Shown: piece after piece, positions 43,098 through 52,651 of the stretch | Numbering within the stretch: the stretch's first letter is position 1 | Layout of the letters: each line of letters starts with the position of its first letter | NCBI GenBank assembly: GCA_046348545.1 | Contig: JAXMEB010000004.1 | Location: 615,072-679,071 of the forward strand | Source: JAXMEB01 sp046348545 | GTDB taxonomy: Bacteria; Pseudomonadota; Gammaproteobacteria; Berkiellales; Berkiellaceae | Length of the DNA: 64,000 nt | Direction: 5' to 3' | Position numbers and translations under genes: made by a program | Notes under the pieces: model-generated | Databases searched by the model: none | What the model was told of the DNA's origin: nothing | Seen by the model: the letters and a program-made list of their open reading frames with translations, nothing else

Positions 43098-43120
43098 AGT
43101 ATATCTAAAATAAGTATACT
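43098..43120. promoter_or_regulatory. inverted repeat in the integrase-URC intergenic region
   Basis: AGTATA-N11-TATACT lies midway between the divergent starts, a possible operator or overlapping -10 elements for both genes. It is short and unsupported otherwise. Confidence 0.25.
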
Positions 43121-43138
43121 TTCTTAAAAGGGAACCAT

Positions 43139-44416
43139 ATGGCGACTAAGCTAAAAACGGATGACGAAAATTATATCAAATTGACATCTCACCCATCTAT
43201 TTATGGGCAGCCCCCAACTCAACTAAAATGGGGATCTTTGGATCCGATCGAACGAGGTCCAATTATTCCTTCTAACTCGGATTCTAGCAAAAAAAATGCC
43301 ATTGGAAGTTACTCGGGTGCTTATTCTATTTATCGTGCATTAGCTATTGCAGTTGGCTCACTAGACCCAAGTCACATCCCAGATTTAACCAATACAGCAC
43401 CTGTTGTTGATATTGGACCTTATAAAACATGGAAGGGGCGTGACAAAATTGTATCTCTTGATCCTTTCGGTCATTTAGCAAGTTTTGTATTTAAAAATGA
43501 AATTGAATCTGGTTTTGATATTCGTCCGACGATTGCTATCACACAAGCACATATTGACTTACCTGAAATTCGAAGCGCTATTAAATCGGGGCGATTAAAG
43601 CCCGATGGACAGATATTAAATGATAGCGGGGAGGTGAGGGTCACAAAAGCTGCAATTGACCCGGTATGGTATTTACCTGGGATTGCTGAACGCTTTGAAT
43701 TACCAGCTGCAAAGCTTAGAAAATCTTTATTTGAATTTACGGGTGGAATGTTTCCAGAATTAATTACAAGGCCTGATTTAGATGTTTTCTTACCTCCTAT
43801 TGGTGGGACGACCATTTATGTTTTTGGTAATGTAAAAGATTTAGCAGATGCTAAAGTTCCTTTAACTTGCCGTGTTCATGATGAATGCAATGGCTCAGAT
43901 GTATTTGGTTCAGATATTTGTACTTGTCGGCCTTATTTAGCTTATGGTATTGAAGAATGCATTAATGCTGCTCAGCACAATGGGGTGGGGCTCGTTATTT
44001 ATAATCGTAAAGAAGGGCGAGCATTGGGCGAAGTCACTAAATTCCTGGTGTACAACGCTAGAAAAAGACAAATTGGTGGTGACAGGGCCGATACGTATTT
44101 TGAAAGAACAGAATGTGTGGCTGGTGTCCAGGATATGCGTTTCCAAGAACTCATGCCTGACGTTCTTCATTGGCTGGGTATTAAAGTAATCCATCGTTTT
44201 GTATCAATGAGCAATATGAAATCGGCTGCAATCACAAAGTCAGGCATTAATATTAAAAATCAGATCTCCATCCCATTAGATCGCATTCCTAAAGATGCAC
44301 AAGTAGAAATGGGAGCCAAGAAAGCAGCCGGCTACTATTCAGAAGAACCTCAATTAACGAAAACTGAGTTATCAAACATAAAAGGACGTACGCTTGATGA
44401 TAGTTGCTCAAAATAG
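43139..44416 (+). CDS. URC1-like GTP cyclohydrolase II homologue (uracil catabolism)
   Basis: This 425-residue protein has a long N-terminal domain and a C-terminal RibA-like domain. The latter includes VHDECNGSDVFGSDICTCRPYL with the three zinc cysteines, YNRKEGRALGEVTKFLVYNARKRQ and GGDRADTYFERTE. RibA would read RQEGRGIG; the RKEGRALGE variant and the VAGVQDMRFQELMPDVLHWLGI segment mark the URC1 subfamily of the alternative uracil degradation pathway. The stop overlaps the next gene by 20 bp. It is not expected to serve riboflavin synthesis. Confidence 0.87.
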   Translation: MATKLKTDDENYIKLTSHPSIYGQPPTQLKWGSLDPIERGPIIPSNSDSSKKNAIGSYSGAYSIYRALAIAVGSLDPSHIPDLTNTAPVVDIGPYKTWKGRDKIVSLDPFGHLASFVFKNEIESGFDIRPTIAITQAHIDLPEIRSAIKSGRLKPDGQILNDSGEVRVTKAAIDPVWYLPGIAERFELPAAKLRKSLFEFTGGMFPELITRPDLDVFLPPIGGTTIYVFGNVKDLADAKVPLTCRVHDECNGSDVFGSDICTCRPYLAYGIEECINAAQHNGVGLVIYNRKEGRALGEVTKFLVYNARKRQIGGDRADTYFERTECVAGVQDMRFQELMPDVLHWLGIKVIHRFVSMSNMKSAAITKSGINIKNQISIPLDRIPKDAQVEMGAKKAAGYYSEEPQLTKTELSNIKGRTLDDSCSK

Positions 44417-45611
44417 AACTGTAGACAGATTGCCCTATTTACTCAGCACGCAAGCTATAAGAGATCAGGCTCAACGTATGCTACGTATAGGAGAAAATGC
44501 GGAATTATCATATTTTCACTACCATCCTGACTCGCTTGAATACGTAGTACAGTACGTACTACGTACAATGCGTGAAAGAATACCTGACTTGAAAATTCCG
44601 AATCATAGTCGGATTAATCACTTTAAAGTTGGTCAAATTAATGGGATTGAGAGTTTAAATCAAAATATCTCAAAAATTGAACGTGTAAAAATGGTGTTTG
44701 AGTGTGTCTTTTTGAGCGTCTTGTTAGACGGCGGTGCAGGGTCAAATTGGTTCTATATAGAACCCAATTCAAATCAAAAGTTTACTCGCTCTGAAGGGTT
44801 AGGTTTGGCAACTTTTTATGCATTCTTAGAAGGGCAGTTTTCGGATCCGAAATCAAACCATGTAACGGCTGAATCTCTCGAAAGCGTAAGCTTAGAAACA
44901 TTCAAAGACATTTTTCAAATATCCGAATGCAATCAACTCATCGGTCTTGAGGATCGATTATCATTGCTCTATCGTCTTGCTCTATGCCTGCATGACAAAG
45001 GTGAGTTATTTGGACCCGAAAGACGGCTTGGTAATTTGATGACTCGGATCATCCCCGATTTTGAAGACCAACCCATTTCAGCTAACACCATTTTTAATGA
45101 AATCATGGGTGCTTTTTCAGATTTATGGGGTTATGGTGCCATTTTTGAGGGCCAGCATTTAGGGGATGTGTGGCATTACTCTAAATTTGGTGAGGCATAC
45201 GAAAAAAGTCTGATCCCTTTTCATAAGCTAACTCAATGGCTATGTTATTCAATCATAGATATGCTTGAAACCTTAGGCTATCGCATTGTTGATCACTCTG
45301 TATTAACAGGACTTGCTGAATATCGGAATGGAGGACTGATCGTAGATGCAGGGATCTTGGTACCTAGAAGACCAAATGATCTCTTAACACCTCATGCGGT
45401 TAATTCAGATTTCGTTATTGAGTGGAGAGCGATGACAGTTGCGTTGCTTGATATTCTCTTAGATAAACTGCGACAGGAATCAAACTTGCCTTTATCCATG
45501 TCACAAGCTCTAGAGGGGGGGACATGGTGGGCAGGACGTAAAATTGCGCTAGAAAAACGGAATTCTCTTGAAGCCCCTATTAAAATTAGAGCAAATGGAA
45601 TTATTTTTTGA
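44397..45611 (+). CDS. DUF1688/URC4-like protein (uracil catabolism)
   Basis: This 404-residue protein belongs to the DUF1688 family, founded by yeast URC4. It has LLDGGAGSNWFYIEPNSNQKFTRSEGLGLATFYAFLEGQFS and the C-terminal LEGGTWWAGRKIALEKR...PPI-type end. The biochemical step is not firmly assigned, but the gene is genetically required for uracil degradation in fungi and travels with URC1. ATG 44397 has GGAC upstream; the TTG at 44394 is unlikely. It overlaps URC1 and ends 9 bp before the uracil phosphoribosyltransferase gene. Confidence 0.9.
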   Translation: MIVAQNRTVDRLPYLLSTQAIRDQAQRMLRIGENAELSYFHYHPDSLEYVVQYVLRTMRERIPDLKIPNHSRINHFKVGQINGIESLNQNISKIERVKMVFECVFLSVLLDGGAGSNWFYIEPNSNQKFTRSEGLGLATFYAFLEGQFSDPKSNHVTAESLESVSLETFKDIFQISECNQLIGLEDRLSLLYRLALCLHDKGELFGPERRLGNLMTRIIPDFEDQPISANTIFNEIMGAFSDLWGYGAIFEGQHLGDVWHYSKFGEAYEKSLIPFHKLTQWLCYSIIDMLETLGYRIVDHSVLTGLAEYRNGGLIVDAGILVPRRPNDLLTPHAVNSDFVIEWRAMTVALLDILLDKLRQESNLPLSMSQALEGGTWWAGRKIALEKRNSLEAPIKIRANGIIF

Positions 45612-45620
45612 GGGATCATC

Positions 45621-46253
45621 ATGGATAAGAATCCTGTACACATTATCTCACATCCTTTAGTGAAGCATAAATTAACTTTAATGCGCAAAAAAAACACAAA
45701 TTCTGGTGAATTTAGATTACTACTCTATGAAATATCTCAATTTTTAGCTTATGAAATTAGTCGAAATTTACCTTTGGTTGATGAAGATATTCAAACACCC
45801 CTTGCTAAATCGAAGCAACCTTTATTGGATAACGTTAAAATTGCTTTTATTTCAATACTACGTTCGGGTAATGGTATTTTAGAGGGAATGCTCGATGTCA
45901 TGCCGTTTGCTCATGTGGGGCATATTGGCTTATACCGAGAGCCCAGCACTCACACCGCGGTAGAATATTATTTTAAATTACCCTCAGATATGCCTGAGAG
46001 AGATGCTGTCATTATCGATCCCATGTTAGCTACCGGCAGAACTGCAGCGATTGCCGCAACAAGGGTCAAAGAAACCGGGGCTAAAACTCTCAAATTTATT
46101 TGTTTATTGGCATCACCAGAAGGTATTGCTTATTTTCATGAAAAGCATCCTGATGTTGAAATTATCACTGTTTCTGTGGATGAAAAGTTAAATAATAAAA
46201 AATACATTCTCCCAGGACTTGGAGATGTTAGCCATAGAATGTTTGGAACATAG
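45621..46253 (+). CDS. upp: uracil phosphoribosyltransferase
   Basis: This 210-residue enzyme makes UMP from uracil and PRPP. Motifs are SILRSGNGILEGML, the PRPP loop VIIDPMLATGRTAAIAA and a C-terminal KKYILPGLGDVSHRMFGT (uracil-binding, GDxGDR/F-like). As third gene of a URC1-URC4 operon it fills the URC6 role that feeds uracil into the pathway, rather than simple salvage. The ankyrin gene begins 1 bp after its stop and may be cotranscribed. Confidence 0.93.
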   Translation: MDKNPVHIISHPLVKHKLTLMRKKNTNSGEFRLLLYEISQFLAYEISRNLPLVDEDIQTPLAKSKQPLLDNVKIAFISILRSGNGILEGMLDVMPFAHVGHIGLYREPSTHTAVEYYFKLPSDMPERDAVIIDPMLATGRTAAIAATRVKETGAKTLKFICLLASPEGIAYFHEKHPDVEIITVSVDEKLNNKKYILPGLGDVSHRMFGT

Positions 46254-46254
46254 C

Positions 46255-47487
46255 ATGTTAGGAAATATAGTGACTATTGAAGATTATTGGGGAGAAAACC
46301 AACAGCATTGGTGTGCTCAATCGAATATGAACCAAAAAGCTGAAGAGTACCTCGCTATAAATATTCGACCAAAACAGAATCATCACGGGATCCATCCTTT
46401 ACACTGTCTCGCATTTTGTACAGGTAACATTGATTATGCAAAATGGCTCTTGAAGGTATCGGTCAGTGCTTCTTTGATCATGCCTGATATCCTGGGTCGC
46501 ACGCCACTTCATTTTGCAGCCAATCGAGCCCACCTTGATTTTATGAAGGAATTTATTAATTCAAATAATGTCAATATCGAAGACCTGCATGGTCGAACAC
46601 CACTGATAGCCTGCTGCTTAGGCTCTTTAGGGACCGATCAGCGTGAATATCGTATTGGTGTGCTGAAATTGTTGCTATCCTTGGGCGCAAATGTTGAACA
46701 TAAAGACGCTGCAGGATATGATGCATACGATTATGCATCTCATTTCTTTCCTTACTTATTGGAATATTTTGAACAGCAAAAAGAAATTTTACTTGTAAAG
46801 CCTAGTGACTTCTTTGGTGCAAACTCAATAACTCGCCGGTTCCTAAACGAGAAGTTTAGCGAAATCTCAAACGATATAAAAAAATTCGATATTCGCGATG
46901 GATTAGGTTTTTCGGCGCTACATATGCTTTGTTTTTCGGAACCTGAAACAAAGAAGAGCAATCAAGTTTTATTTGAGCTTTTGGAACATCTATTTATTTC
47001 ACCAGACGAACAAAGTTTGCTTGAAATAATGCCCGCGCATATTGCGGCTTCTTTAGGAAAATCAGAATTTTTTTCTAAACTGCTCATGAGAATGCCTATT
47101 GTAAACTATGCGGATATTAAAGGACGTACGTTTGTAATAGCAGCTTGCATTCCTACTGGTCATCAAGATCAGCGGATCAATGAGCGAGTTAAGATAATTC
47201 ATGAACTAGAAAAGCGGAATGCCGATTTTCTCTTCAAAGATCATTATAATCGAAGCGCCTTAGATTATGCCAATATGTTTTTTCCCGGAAGCATATTAGT
47301 CAAAGAAGTTGTTCGGATAACTGTGATTCAGACGAAGGGATATCTTGTCGCTTTAAAAAATTCTAGTCTTCCTAAGCATTTTATACCTGGATTTGAAAAG
47401 CATTCCATTGGAGGGGGTGAAAATAAACATACAGTCACTGAACTATCCCCTCCTAAAAATATTGTCAAATTAAGCCCTCGCGGTTGA
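46255..47487 (+). CDS. ankyrin-repeat protein
   Basis: This 410-residue protein has two ankyrin blocks: residues about 45-175 (GIHPLHCLAFCTGNIDYAKWLL; GRTPLHFAANRAHLDFMKEFI; GRTPLIACCLGS) and about 225-365 (GFSALHMLCFSEPE; AHIAASLGKSEFFSKLLM; SALDYANMF). No transmembrane segment is seen. It differs from the cluster paralogues at 52-64 kb and lacks their upstream motif. ATG 46255 is taken; the frame is open back into upp. The 3' end overlaps the convergent yqhA by 18 bp. A role in the host cell is inferred from the repeat type only. Confidence 0.75.
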   Translation: MLGNIVTIEDYWGENQQHWCAQSNMNQKAEEYLAINIRPKQNHHGIHPLHCLAFCTGNIDYAKWLLKVSVSASLIMPDILGRTPLHFAANRAHLDFMKEFINSNNVNIEDLHGRTPLIACCLGSLGTDQREYRIGVLKLLLSLGANVEHKDAAGYDAYDYASHFFPYLLEYFEQQKEILLVKPSDFFGANSITRRFLNEKFSEISNDIKKFDIRDGLGFSALHMLCFSEPETKKSNQVLFELLEHLFISPDEQSLLEIMPAHIAASLGKSEFFSKLLMRMPIVNYADIKGRTFVIAACIPTGHQDQRINERVKIIHELEKRNADFLFKDHYNRSALDYANMFFPGSILVKEVVRITVIQTKGYLVALKNSSLPKHFIPGFEKHSIGGGENKHTVTELSPPKNIVKLSPRG

Positions 47488-47979
47488 ATTCATTATTTTA
47501 TCAGTCCATGCCAGCAAAATTGCCGATATGACGAAAGATAAGTGAATAATGACTTGCCACATCATGGTTTCACTTGCAATGTTTTCTGCATTAATAAATG
47601 TTTTCAATAGGTGAATGGATGAAATCCCAATTAGGGCGGTTGCAAGCTTTATTTTAAGTGTACCTGAATTGACATGATCGAGCCATTCGGGTTGATCCGG
47701 GTGACTTTCTATTCCCATTCGAGTCACAAAGGTCTCATAGCCTCCAACAATGACCATAATTAAAAGATTTGCAATCATGACAACATCAATTAATCCTAAA
47801 ACATGCAGCATGATATGGGATTCGTTTAAATCATTAATATTTCGCACGAGGGAGAATAAATCAATCATGAACTCATAGACATAGACACCTTGTGCAACGA
47901 TCAAGCCGATATAGAGGGGGGCTTGTATCCAACGACTCCAAAATATAACTCGGCTTAAACCTTTGTATTGATTACGCAT
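47470..47979 (-). CDS. yqhA: YqhA/UPF0114 membrane protein
   Basis: This 169-residue protein has four membrane segments and family stretches WIQAPLYIGLIVAQGVYVYEFM, MIANLLIMVIVGGYETFVTRM and VNSGTLKIKLATALIGISSIHLLKTFI. YqhA/UPF0114 proteins are widespread in Proteobacteria; the function is not established. It is a stand-alone gene overlapping the ankyrin gene end. Confidence 0.9.
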   Translation of the reverse strand: MRNQYKGLSRVIFWSRWIQAPLYIGLIVAQGVYVYEFMIDLFSLVRNINDLNESHIMLHVLGLIDVVMIANLLIMVIVGGYETFVTRMGIESHPDQPEWLDHVNSGTLKIKLATALIGISSIHLLKTFINAENIASETMMWQVIIHLSFVISAILLAWTDKIMNSTARA

Positions 47980-48128
47980 ATGAATGGGTTTCCCAACGAT
48001 GAGTTATGGCTTAAAATAGATACTTTATTCAGGAAGCGCATTCTAGCATTGAATATGTATCACTTCTAGCTTAAATAAGCCCCTGAATGTTCGACAGCTA
48101 AATCATATAATTTTGAGTTTGGGAAAGT

Positions 48129-50432
48129 ATGAATATCAATCAAAGACTAGCAGATGAACTGAATGTGGGATTATGGCAAATAGAAGCTACAATCCAATTG
48201 TTTGGTGAAGGCGCAACGGTACCCTTTGTTGCCCGCTACCGTAAAGAAGCCACCGGTGGGCTTGATGATACCCAGCTCAGAAATCTAGAGGAACGATACA
48301 CCTACCTCACTGAATTAGAAGAACGCAAGCAAACGATCATAAAAAGCATTGAAGAGCAGGGTAAATTGAGTAATGAACTCAGAAATGCAATCAATGAAAC
48401 TGATAATAAAGCAAGGCTCGAGGATTTATACCTCCCGTATAAACCCAAACGTAGAACAAAGGGACAGATTGCCAAAGAAGCCGGACTTGAACCTTTGGCA
48501 GATGCTTTATACGACAACCCAGGTTTAAGCCCTATCGAAGCAGCACAAGCCTATTTGAATCCTGACCATAAAATCGAAACTCCAGAGCAAGCGCTAGAGG
48601 GTGCTCGACATATTCTCATGGAGCGTTTTGCTGAAAACGCGGATTTATTAGAGGAAATTAGAAGCTTTGTATGGGCGCAAGGACTTTTAACCAGCAAGGT
48701 GGTTAAAGAAAAAGAAACAGAGGGTGTAAAATTTTCTGACTACTTTGATTACAACGAACCTATCAAAAAAGTACCATCACATCGTGCACTGGCCGTTTTG
48801 AGAGGTCAAAAAGAAAATTATCTGCGTGTCAATATTGAATTAGCTGAGTCAGATGAATCCGTTGCAATTCAAAAAATTGCCGCCACATTCAACATAAAGA
48901 ACCAAAATCGGGCTGCCGATGGCTGGTTATTGCAAACCGTTGAGTGGACTTGGAAAATCAAGCTTAAACTTAAGATCGAAGTCGATTTAATCATCAAGTT
49001 ACGAGAATCGGCTGAACTCGATGCCATCAAAGTCTTTAAAGACAATCTAAAAAATCTACTGATGGCAGCCCCAGCGGGCCATCGCAGCGTAATTGGTCTT
49101 GATCCCGGGCTTCGAACAGGTGTAAAAGTCGTCATTATTGATGAAACTGGCAAATTGCTAAATCACTTGACCATTTTTCCGCACGCTCCTAAAAATGAAT
49201 GGGATGAATCTGTCGAGATTTTAGCCAAAATAGCAGCAACATACCGCGCTGAATTAGTAAGCATCGGTAATGGCACAGCTTCTCGCGAAACCGATCAACT
49301 GGTTTCCGATGTCATCAAACGGTTCCCAGAATTGAAATTAACTAAAATTGTGGTATCAGAAGCTGGGGCTTCTGTTTATTCAGCTTCTCAACTTGCGGCG
49401 AATGAATTCCCTGATTTAGATGTATCGTACCGTGGTGCTGTTTCGATCGCTAGACGCTTGCAAGATCCGCTTGCTGAATTAGTAAAAATTGATCCTAAGG
49501 CAATAGGGGTGGGTCAGTACCAACATGACGTCAACCAGATCAAATTAGGAAAAGGCCTAGAAGCGGTCGTTGAGGATTGCGTCAATGCCGTCGGTGCAGA
49601 CGTGAATACCGCTTCAGTTCCATTGCTTAAAAGCATTGCAGGCTTGAATGAAACAGTCGCTCAAAATATTGTGCAATATCGGGAAACTCATGGCCGCTTT
49701 CCAAACAGAAAGGAAATTAAGAAAGTACCGAGATTAGGCGAGAAAACGTACCAACAAGCTATTGGATTTTTACGTATTATTGGCGGAGAAAATCCATTAG
49801 ATGCCTCTGCAGTGCATCCAGAAGCGTATCCTGTTGTAGAGCAAATTTTAGAAAAATCGGGGCATGTCCTTCAATCACTCATGGGTAACGCCCAAGCAAT
49901 CAATACTTTGGATCCAAAAGAATTTGTCAATGATGTGATTGGATTACCAACGATTCAAGATATCTTGACAGAATTAAATAAACCCGGTCGAGATCCAAGA
50001 CCTGAATTCAAAATGGTAACCTTTAAAGAAGGGGTTGAAACGTTAGCAGACTTAAAGCCAGGAATGGCTCTAGAGGGCGTTATCACTAATGTAACAAATT
50101 TTGGAGCTTTTGTTGACATTGGGGTTCATCAAGATGGGTTAGTGCATATCTCTCAAATGGCTGAGAAATTTGTATCCGATCCGCATCAAGTGGTTAAAGT
50201 CGGGCAAATCGTCAAAGTAAAGGTTCTTGATATCGATTTACCCAGAAAACGCATCCAACTGACCATGCGGATGAGTGATACTGCTCGAACTCAACAACAG
50301 CCAAAACCTGAGCAACGTACACAGCCATCATCACAAATGAAGCAAAAGCAACACTCGAAACCAAAGCTTGAGACGATCACTAATAATCTTTTAAGCGATG
50401 CCTTGTCAAAAGCATTTAAGCAAAAGAGTTAA
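48129..50432 (+). CDS. tex: RNA-binding transcription accessory protein Tex
   Basis: This 767-residue Tex protein has an N-terminal helical domain (EGATVPFVARYRKEATGGLDDTQLRNLEER), a YqgF-like nuclease-fold domain (SVIGLDPGLRTGVKVVIID, ISIGNGTASRETDQ), HhH motifs (GADVNTASVPLLKSIAGLN; VPRLGEKTYQQAIGFLRI) and a C-terminal S1 RNA-binding domain (MALEGVITNVTNFGAFVDIGVHQDGLVHIS). A short Gln/Lys-rich tail follows. Its length matches the family. It is chromosomal housekeeping and marks the end of the accessory region. Confidence 0.97.
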   Translation: MNINQRLADELNVGLWQIEATIQLFGEGATVPFVARYRKEATGGLDDTQLRNLEERYTYLTELEERKQTIIKSIEEQGKLSNELRNAINETDNKARLEDLYLPYKPKRRTKGQIAKEAGLEPLADALYDNPGLSPIEAAQAYLNPDHKIETPEQALEGARHILMERFAENADLLEEIRSFVWAQGLLTSKVVKEKETEGVKFSDYFDYNEPIKKVPSHRALAVLRGQKENYLRVNIELAESDESVAIQKIAATFNIKNQNRAADGWLLQTVEWTWKIKLKLKIEVDLIIKLRESAELDAIKVFKDNLKNLLMAAPAGHRSVIGLDPGLRTGVKVVIIDETGKLLNHLTIFPHAPKNEWDESVEILAKIAATYRAELVSIGNGTASRETDQLVSDVIKRFPELKLTKIVVSEAGASVYSASQLAANEFPDLDVSYRGAVSIARRLQDPLAELVKIDPKAIGVGQYQHDVNQIKLGKGLEAVVEDCVNAVGADVNTASVPLLKSIAGLNETVAQNIVQYRETHGRFPNRKEIKKVPRLGEKTYQQAIGFLRIIGGENPLDASAVHPEAYPVVEQILEKSGHVLQSLMGNAQAINTLDPKEFVNDVIGLPTIQDILTELNKPGRDPRPEFKMVTFKEGVETLADLKPGMALEGVITNVTNFGAFVDIGVHQDGLVHISQMAEKFVSDPHQVVKVGQIVKVKVLDIDLPRKRIQLTMRMSDTARTQQQPKPEQRTQPSSQMKQKQHSKPKLETITNNLLSDALSKAFKQKS

Positions 50433-50472
50433 AAAAATTAAGAGTAGTATCATAAAAACACTTATTGCTTGA

Positions 50473-50919
50473 ATGAAAATATATATTGATGCAGACGCAT
50501 GCCCGAATGTTATTAAAGAGATAATCTTTCGGGCATCAGAGCGCTTAAAAATTGAAACTATATTGGTTGCCAACAAGCCTATCAATACACCGCGCTCTAA
50601 ATTGATAAAACTGATCCAGGTTCCTGCTGGATTTGACGTCGCCGATGCAAAAATAGTTGAGATCATTGAACCATCTGATCTCGTTATTACTGCTGATATT
50701 CCCCTCGCATCTCTTGTTATTAACAAGAGAGCTCATGCATTAAATCCTCGGGGTGAACTATATACCTCTGAAAATATCAGAGAAAGATTAGCTGTCCGTA
50801 ATTTAATGGAAGGCTTAAGGGCCGCTGGTCAAATAACAGGTGGGCCCGCTGCGATGAACAAAACAGACCAGCAGAATTTTGCCAATGCCTTAGATCGCTT
50901 TTTAGCAAGGCATCGCTAA
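50473..50919 (+). CDS. yaiI: YaiI/UPF0178 family protein (PIN-like)
   Basis: This 148-residue protein has the family signature IYIDADACPNVIKEIIFRASER with early aspartates, DLVITADIPLASLVINKRAHALNPRGELYTSENI and GGPAAMNKTDQQNFANALD. The fold is PIN-like; the function is unproven. It lies 40 bp after tex and its stop overlaps the convergent acyltransferase by 4 bp. Confidence 0.9.
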   Translation: MKIYIDADACPNVIKEIIFRASERLKIETILVANKPINTPRSKLIKLIQVPAGFDVADAKIVEIIEPSDLVITADIPLASLVINKRAHALNPRGELYTSENIRERLAVRNLMEGLRAAGQITGGPAAMNKTDQQNFANALDRFLARHR

Positions 50920-51962
50920 TTCATACCTAACAACGGTCGCGCCTTTGGAAATTTACTGAATATGAGAATCGTTGAGAATGAAAGGATCAATACCGTCAAT
51001 GGTACGGTTGCAGCATAAATCCAACTCGGCGTAAAAAGTGCTAATGGCCTTAATAACTCAATTAGAAGTAGGTGAATCAAATTCACTGATAGGGTATATT
51101 TTCCAAGATCAGTAAACCAGGTAGATTTTTTGATATTGATCGAAAATGCCAAGATCATCACCGCAATCCCAAATATGATGGTTGAAAATACATAATCAAT
51201 TTTTGTTGGATCCATTTTGAAAGCAGTACTCAAAAAATAGACTTCACTAAGCTGGCCTATAATGCCAAAGCAAAGCAAGCTCATTGCTAAAGGCATCGAA
51301 ACCCGCAAAGTCTCTCTTTTTGATAGAACAATCCCTACGGTGATGAAAAAACTACCAAGAAAAGGTCCATTGCGAGTATCAAAAGGGAGATCTAGACCAA
51401 TAGCTGTAAACTGATAACTACCACCAAGCACACCAATGAGATACAAAATAAGTGTAATTGGCAAAAGGTACTTCTTATTATAAGAATAAATTAAGACAAC
51501 TGTTAAAAAGCTAATTATCAGAGATGGCAAAAACCAAAGATGGGTTTTCGTACCTGTAAAAATGGATTCAAGAGGGTGTTTTAAGATATCAATTATTTTC
51601 CAATAAACCAGGGCAGGGTAACTGTACTTAGATATATGATAGAAATCAAAAGTAACGACAAGATAAACTAGACACCAAAATGCATAAATCGTAAGAATAA
51701 ACTTTGCTCTATCTCTAAAAAAGCGCCACAAGTCAAAATTATCTTTATTATCTTTTAGTTTTTTACCAACAAAGTAACCAAATATAATAAAAAAGTATGG
51801 TACCGCAAATCTTGTAAGTTGATTAACAAACCATTCTGGCGTAGTGCGCACAGATCCGTCAAAGACCCCAAATGGATGCGCATGACAGATGACAACAGCC
51901 GATATGCTAAGTGCTTTAAAAAAGTCTATCCCCAAATTTCGATGGATGTGTTGATTGCTCAT
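50916..51962 (-). CDS. acyltransferase family 3 (OafA-like) membrane protein
   Basis: This 348-residue membrane protein has about ten helices. It begins with GIDFFKALSISAVVICHAHPFG, the conserved His-containing N-terminal motif of acyltransferase-3 enzymes, followed by WFVNQLTRFAVPYFFIIFGYFVGKK. Relatives add acetyl or other acyl groups to surface polysaccharides or lipids. The acceptor is not identifiable. The region beyond its start (51963-52157) contains no gene I can support. Confidence 0.85.
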   Translation of the reverse strand: MSNQHIHRNLGIDFFKALSISAVVICHAHPFGVFDGSVRTTPEWFVNQLTRFAVPYFFIIFGYFVGKKLKDNKDNFDLWRFFRDRAKFILTIYAFWCLVYLVVTFDFYHISKYSYPALVYWKIIDILKHPLESIFTGTKTHLWFLPSLIISFLTVVLIYSYNKKYLLPITLILYLIGVLGGSYQFTAIGLDLPFDTRNGPFLGSFFITVGIVLSKRETLRVSMPLAMSLLCFGIIGQLSEVYFLSTAFKMDPTKIDYVFSTIIFGIAVMILAFSINIKKSTWFTDLGKYTLSVNLIHLLLIELLRPLALFTPSWIYAATVPLTVLILSFSTILIFSKFPKARPLLGMN

Positions 51963-52157
51963 ATATCATATCAAAGAGATGCTCTTAATTTATTTATAAT
52001 GCACCCTTTAAACATTTTATGGCAATCAGTTGAAATAATTGGAAAGACCCTGCAAAACAGCCATCACTCCTGAGTACGCCTATACTCAGGAGCGAACTGA
52101 TCGGAGCTGTAACCGTCCGAAAATTCAACAACCAAGCATTTCATCATATTGCTTCGA

Positions 52158-52427
52158 TTAAGCAAATGCCCACCCTCCATAAATTTGGTCAAGAATCTTA
52201 GTTGCATGCTTGAGCCAATCACATAACGTTGATCTGGCAATCTTATATCCATGGCACTTAAAAATCCCTTCTAAGCGATATAACGGCAAATGATCTGCAT
52301 ATTTTGCTACAATTAGATAGGCAAACAGCCGTGGGCCCGCCTTGATAGCTTTGCCCTTCCTACCTGGCTTCTTTGGAACTTTCACTTCTAGCTCACAATG
52401 CCTACAGGCATATTTGATATGTCTTCC
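52158..52427 (-). pseudogene. IS66-family transposase remnant
   Basis: On the minus strand a KYACRHCE zinc-finger motif is followed by KPGRKGKAIKAGPRLFAYLIVAKYADHLPLYRLEGIFKCHGYKIARSTLCDWL. This is the middle of an IS66 TnpC transposase, stopping after LDQIYGGWAFA. A piece of the preceding region (RWQFQPVRIKED, about 52428-52480) lies in another frame, so there is at least one frameshift. The catalytic end and the element termini are missing. The rest of 51963-52633 contains no other gene. Confidence 0.75.
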
Positions 52428-52605
52428 TTAATCCGTACCGGTTGAAACTGCCAACGAGTTTCTTTCATAACGCGCTTATCTTCGGCATCCTTAGAAGTGT
52501 TGGGCCCGCTATGGAGCGGGAAAGTAGAGAAATTCTTTAACCGCCACCGCTCATCACTCCTAAAAACTGCTTAATCTGATCTGCATTTACTAGGACAGCG
52601 CACTC

Positions 52606-52624
52606 TTGTTAGCATTCCTGCTTT
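52606..52624 (+). promoter_or_regulatory. ankyrin-gene upstream motif, copy 2
   Basis: TTGTTAGCATTCCTGCTTT lies 27 bp before the aligned start of the ankyrin gene. Confidence 0.5.
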
Positions 52625-52651
52625 CATAGATCTATGACAAAGAGATTGATG

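Noticed and set aside
43471..44194. Antisense frames within the URC1-like gene
   Set aside because: They are shadows of a gene with clear catalytic motifs on the plus strand.
52064..52252. 62-codon minus-strand frame
   Set aside because: It overlaps the IS66 remnant in another frame and matches nothing; no ribosome-binding site.
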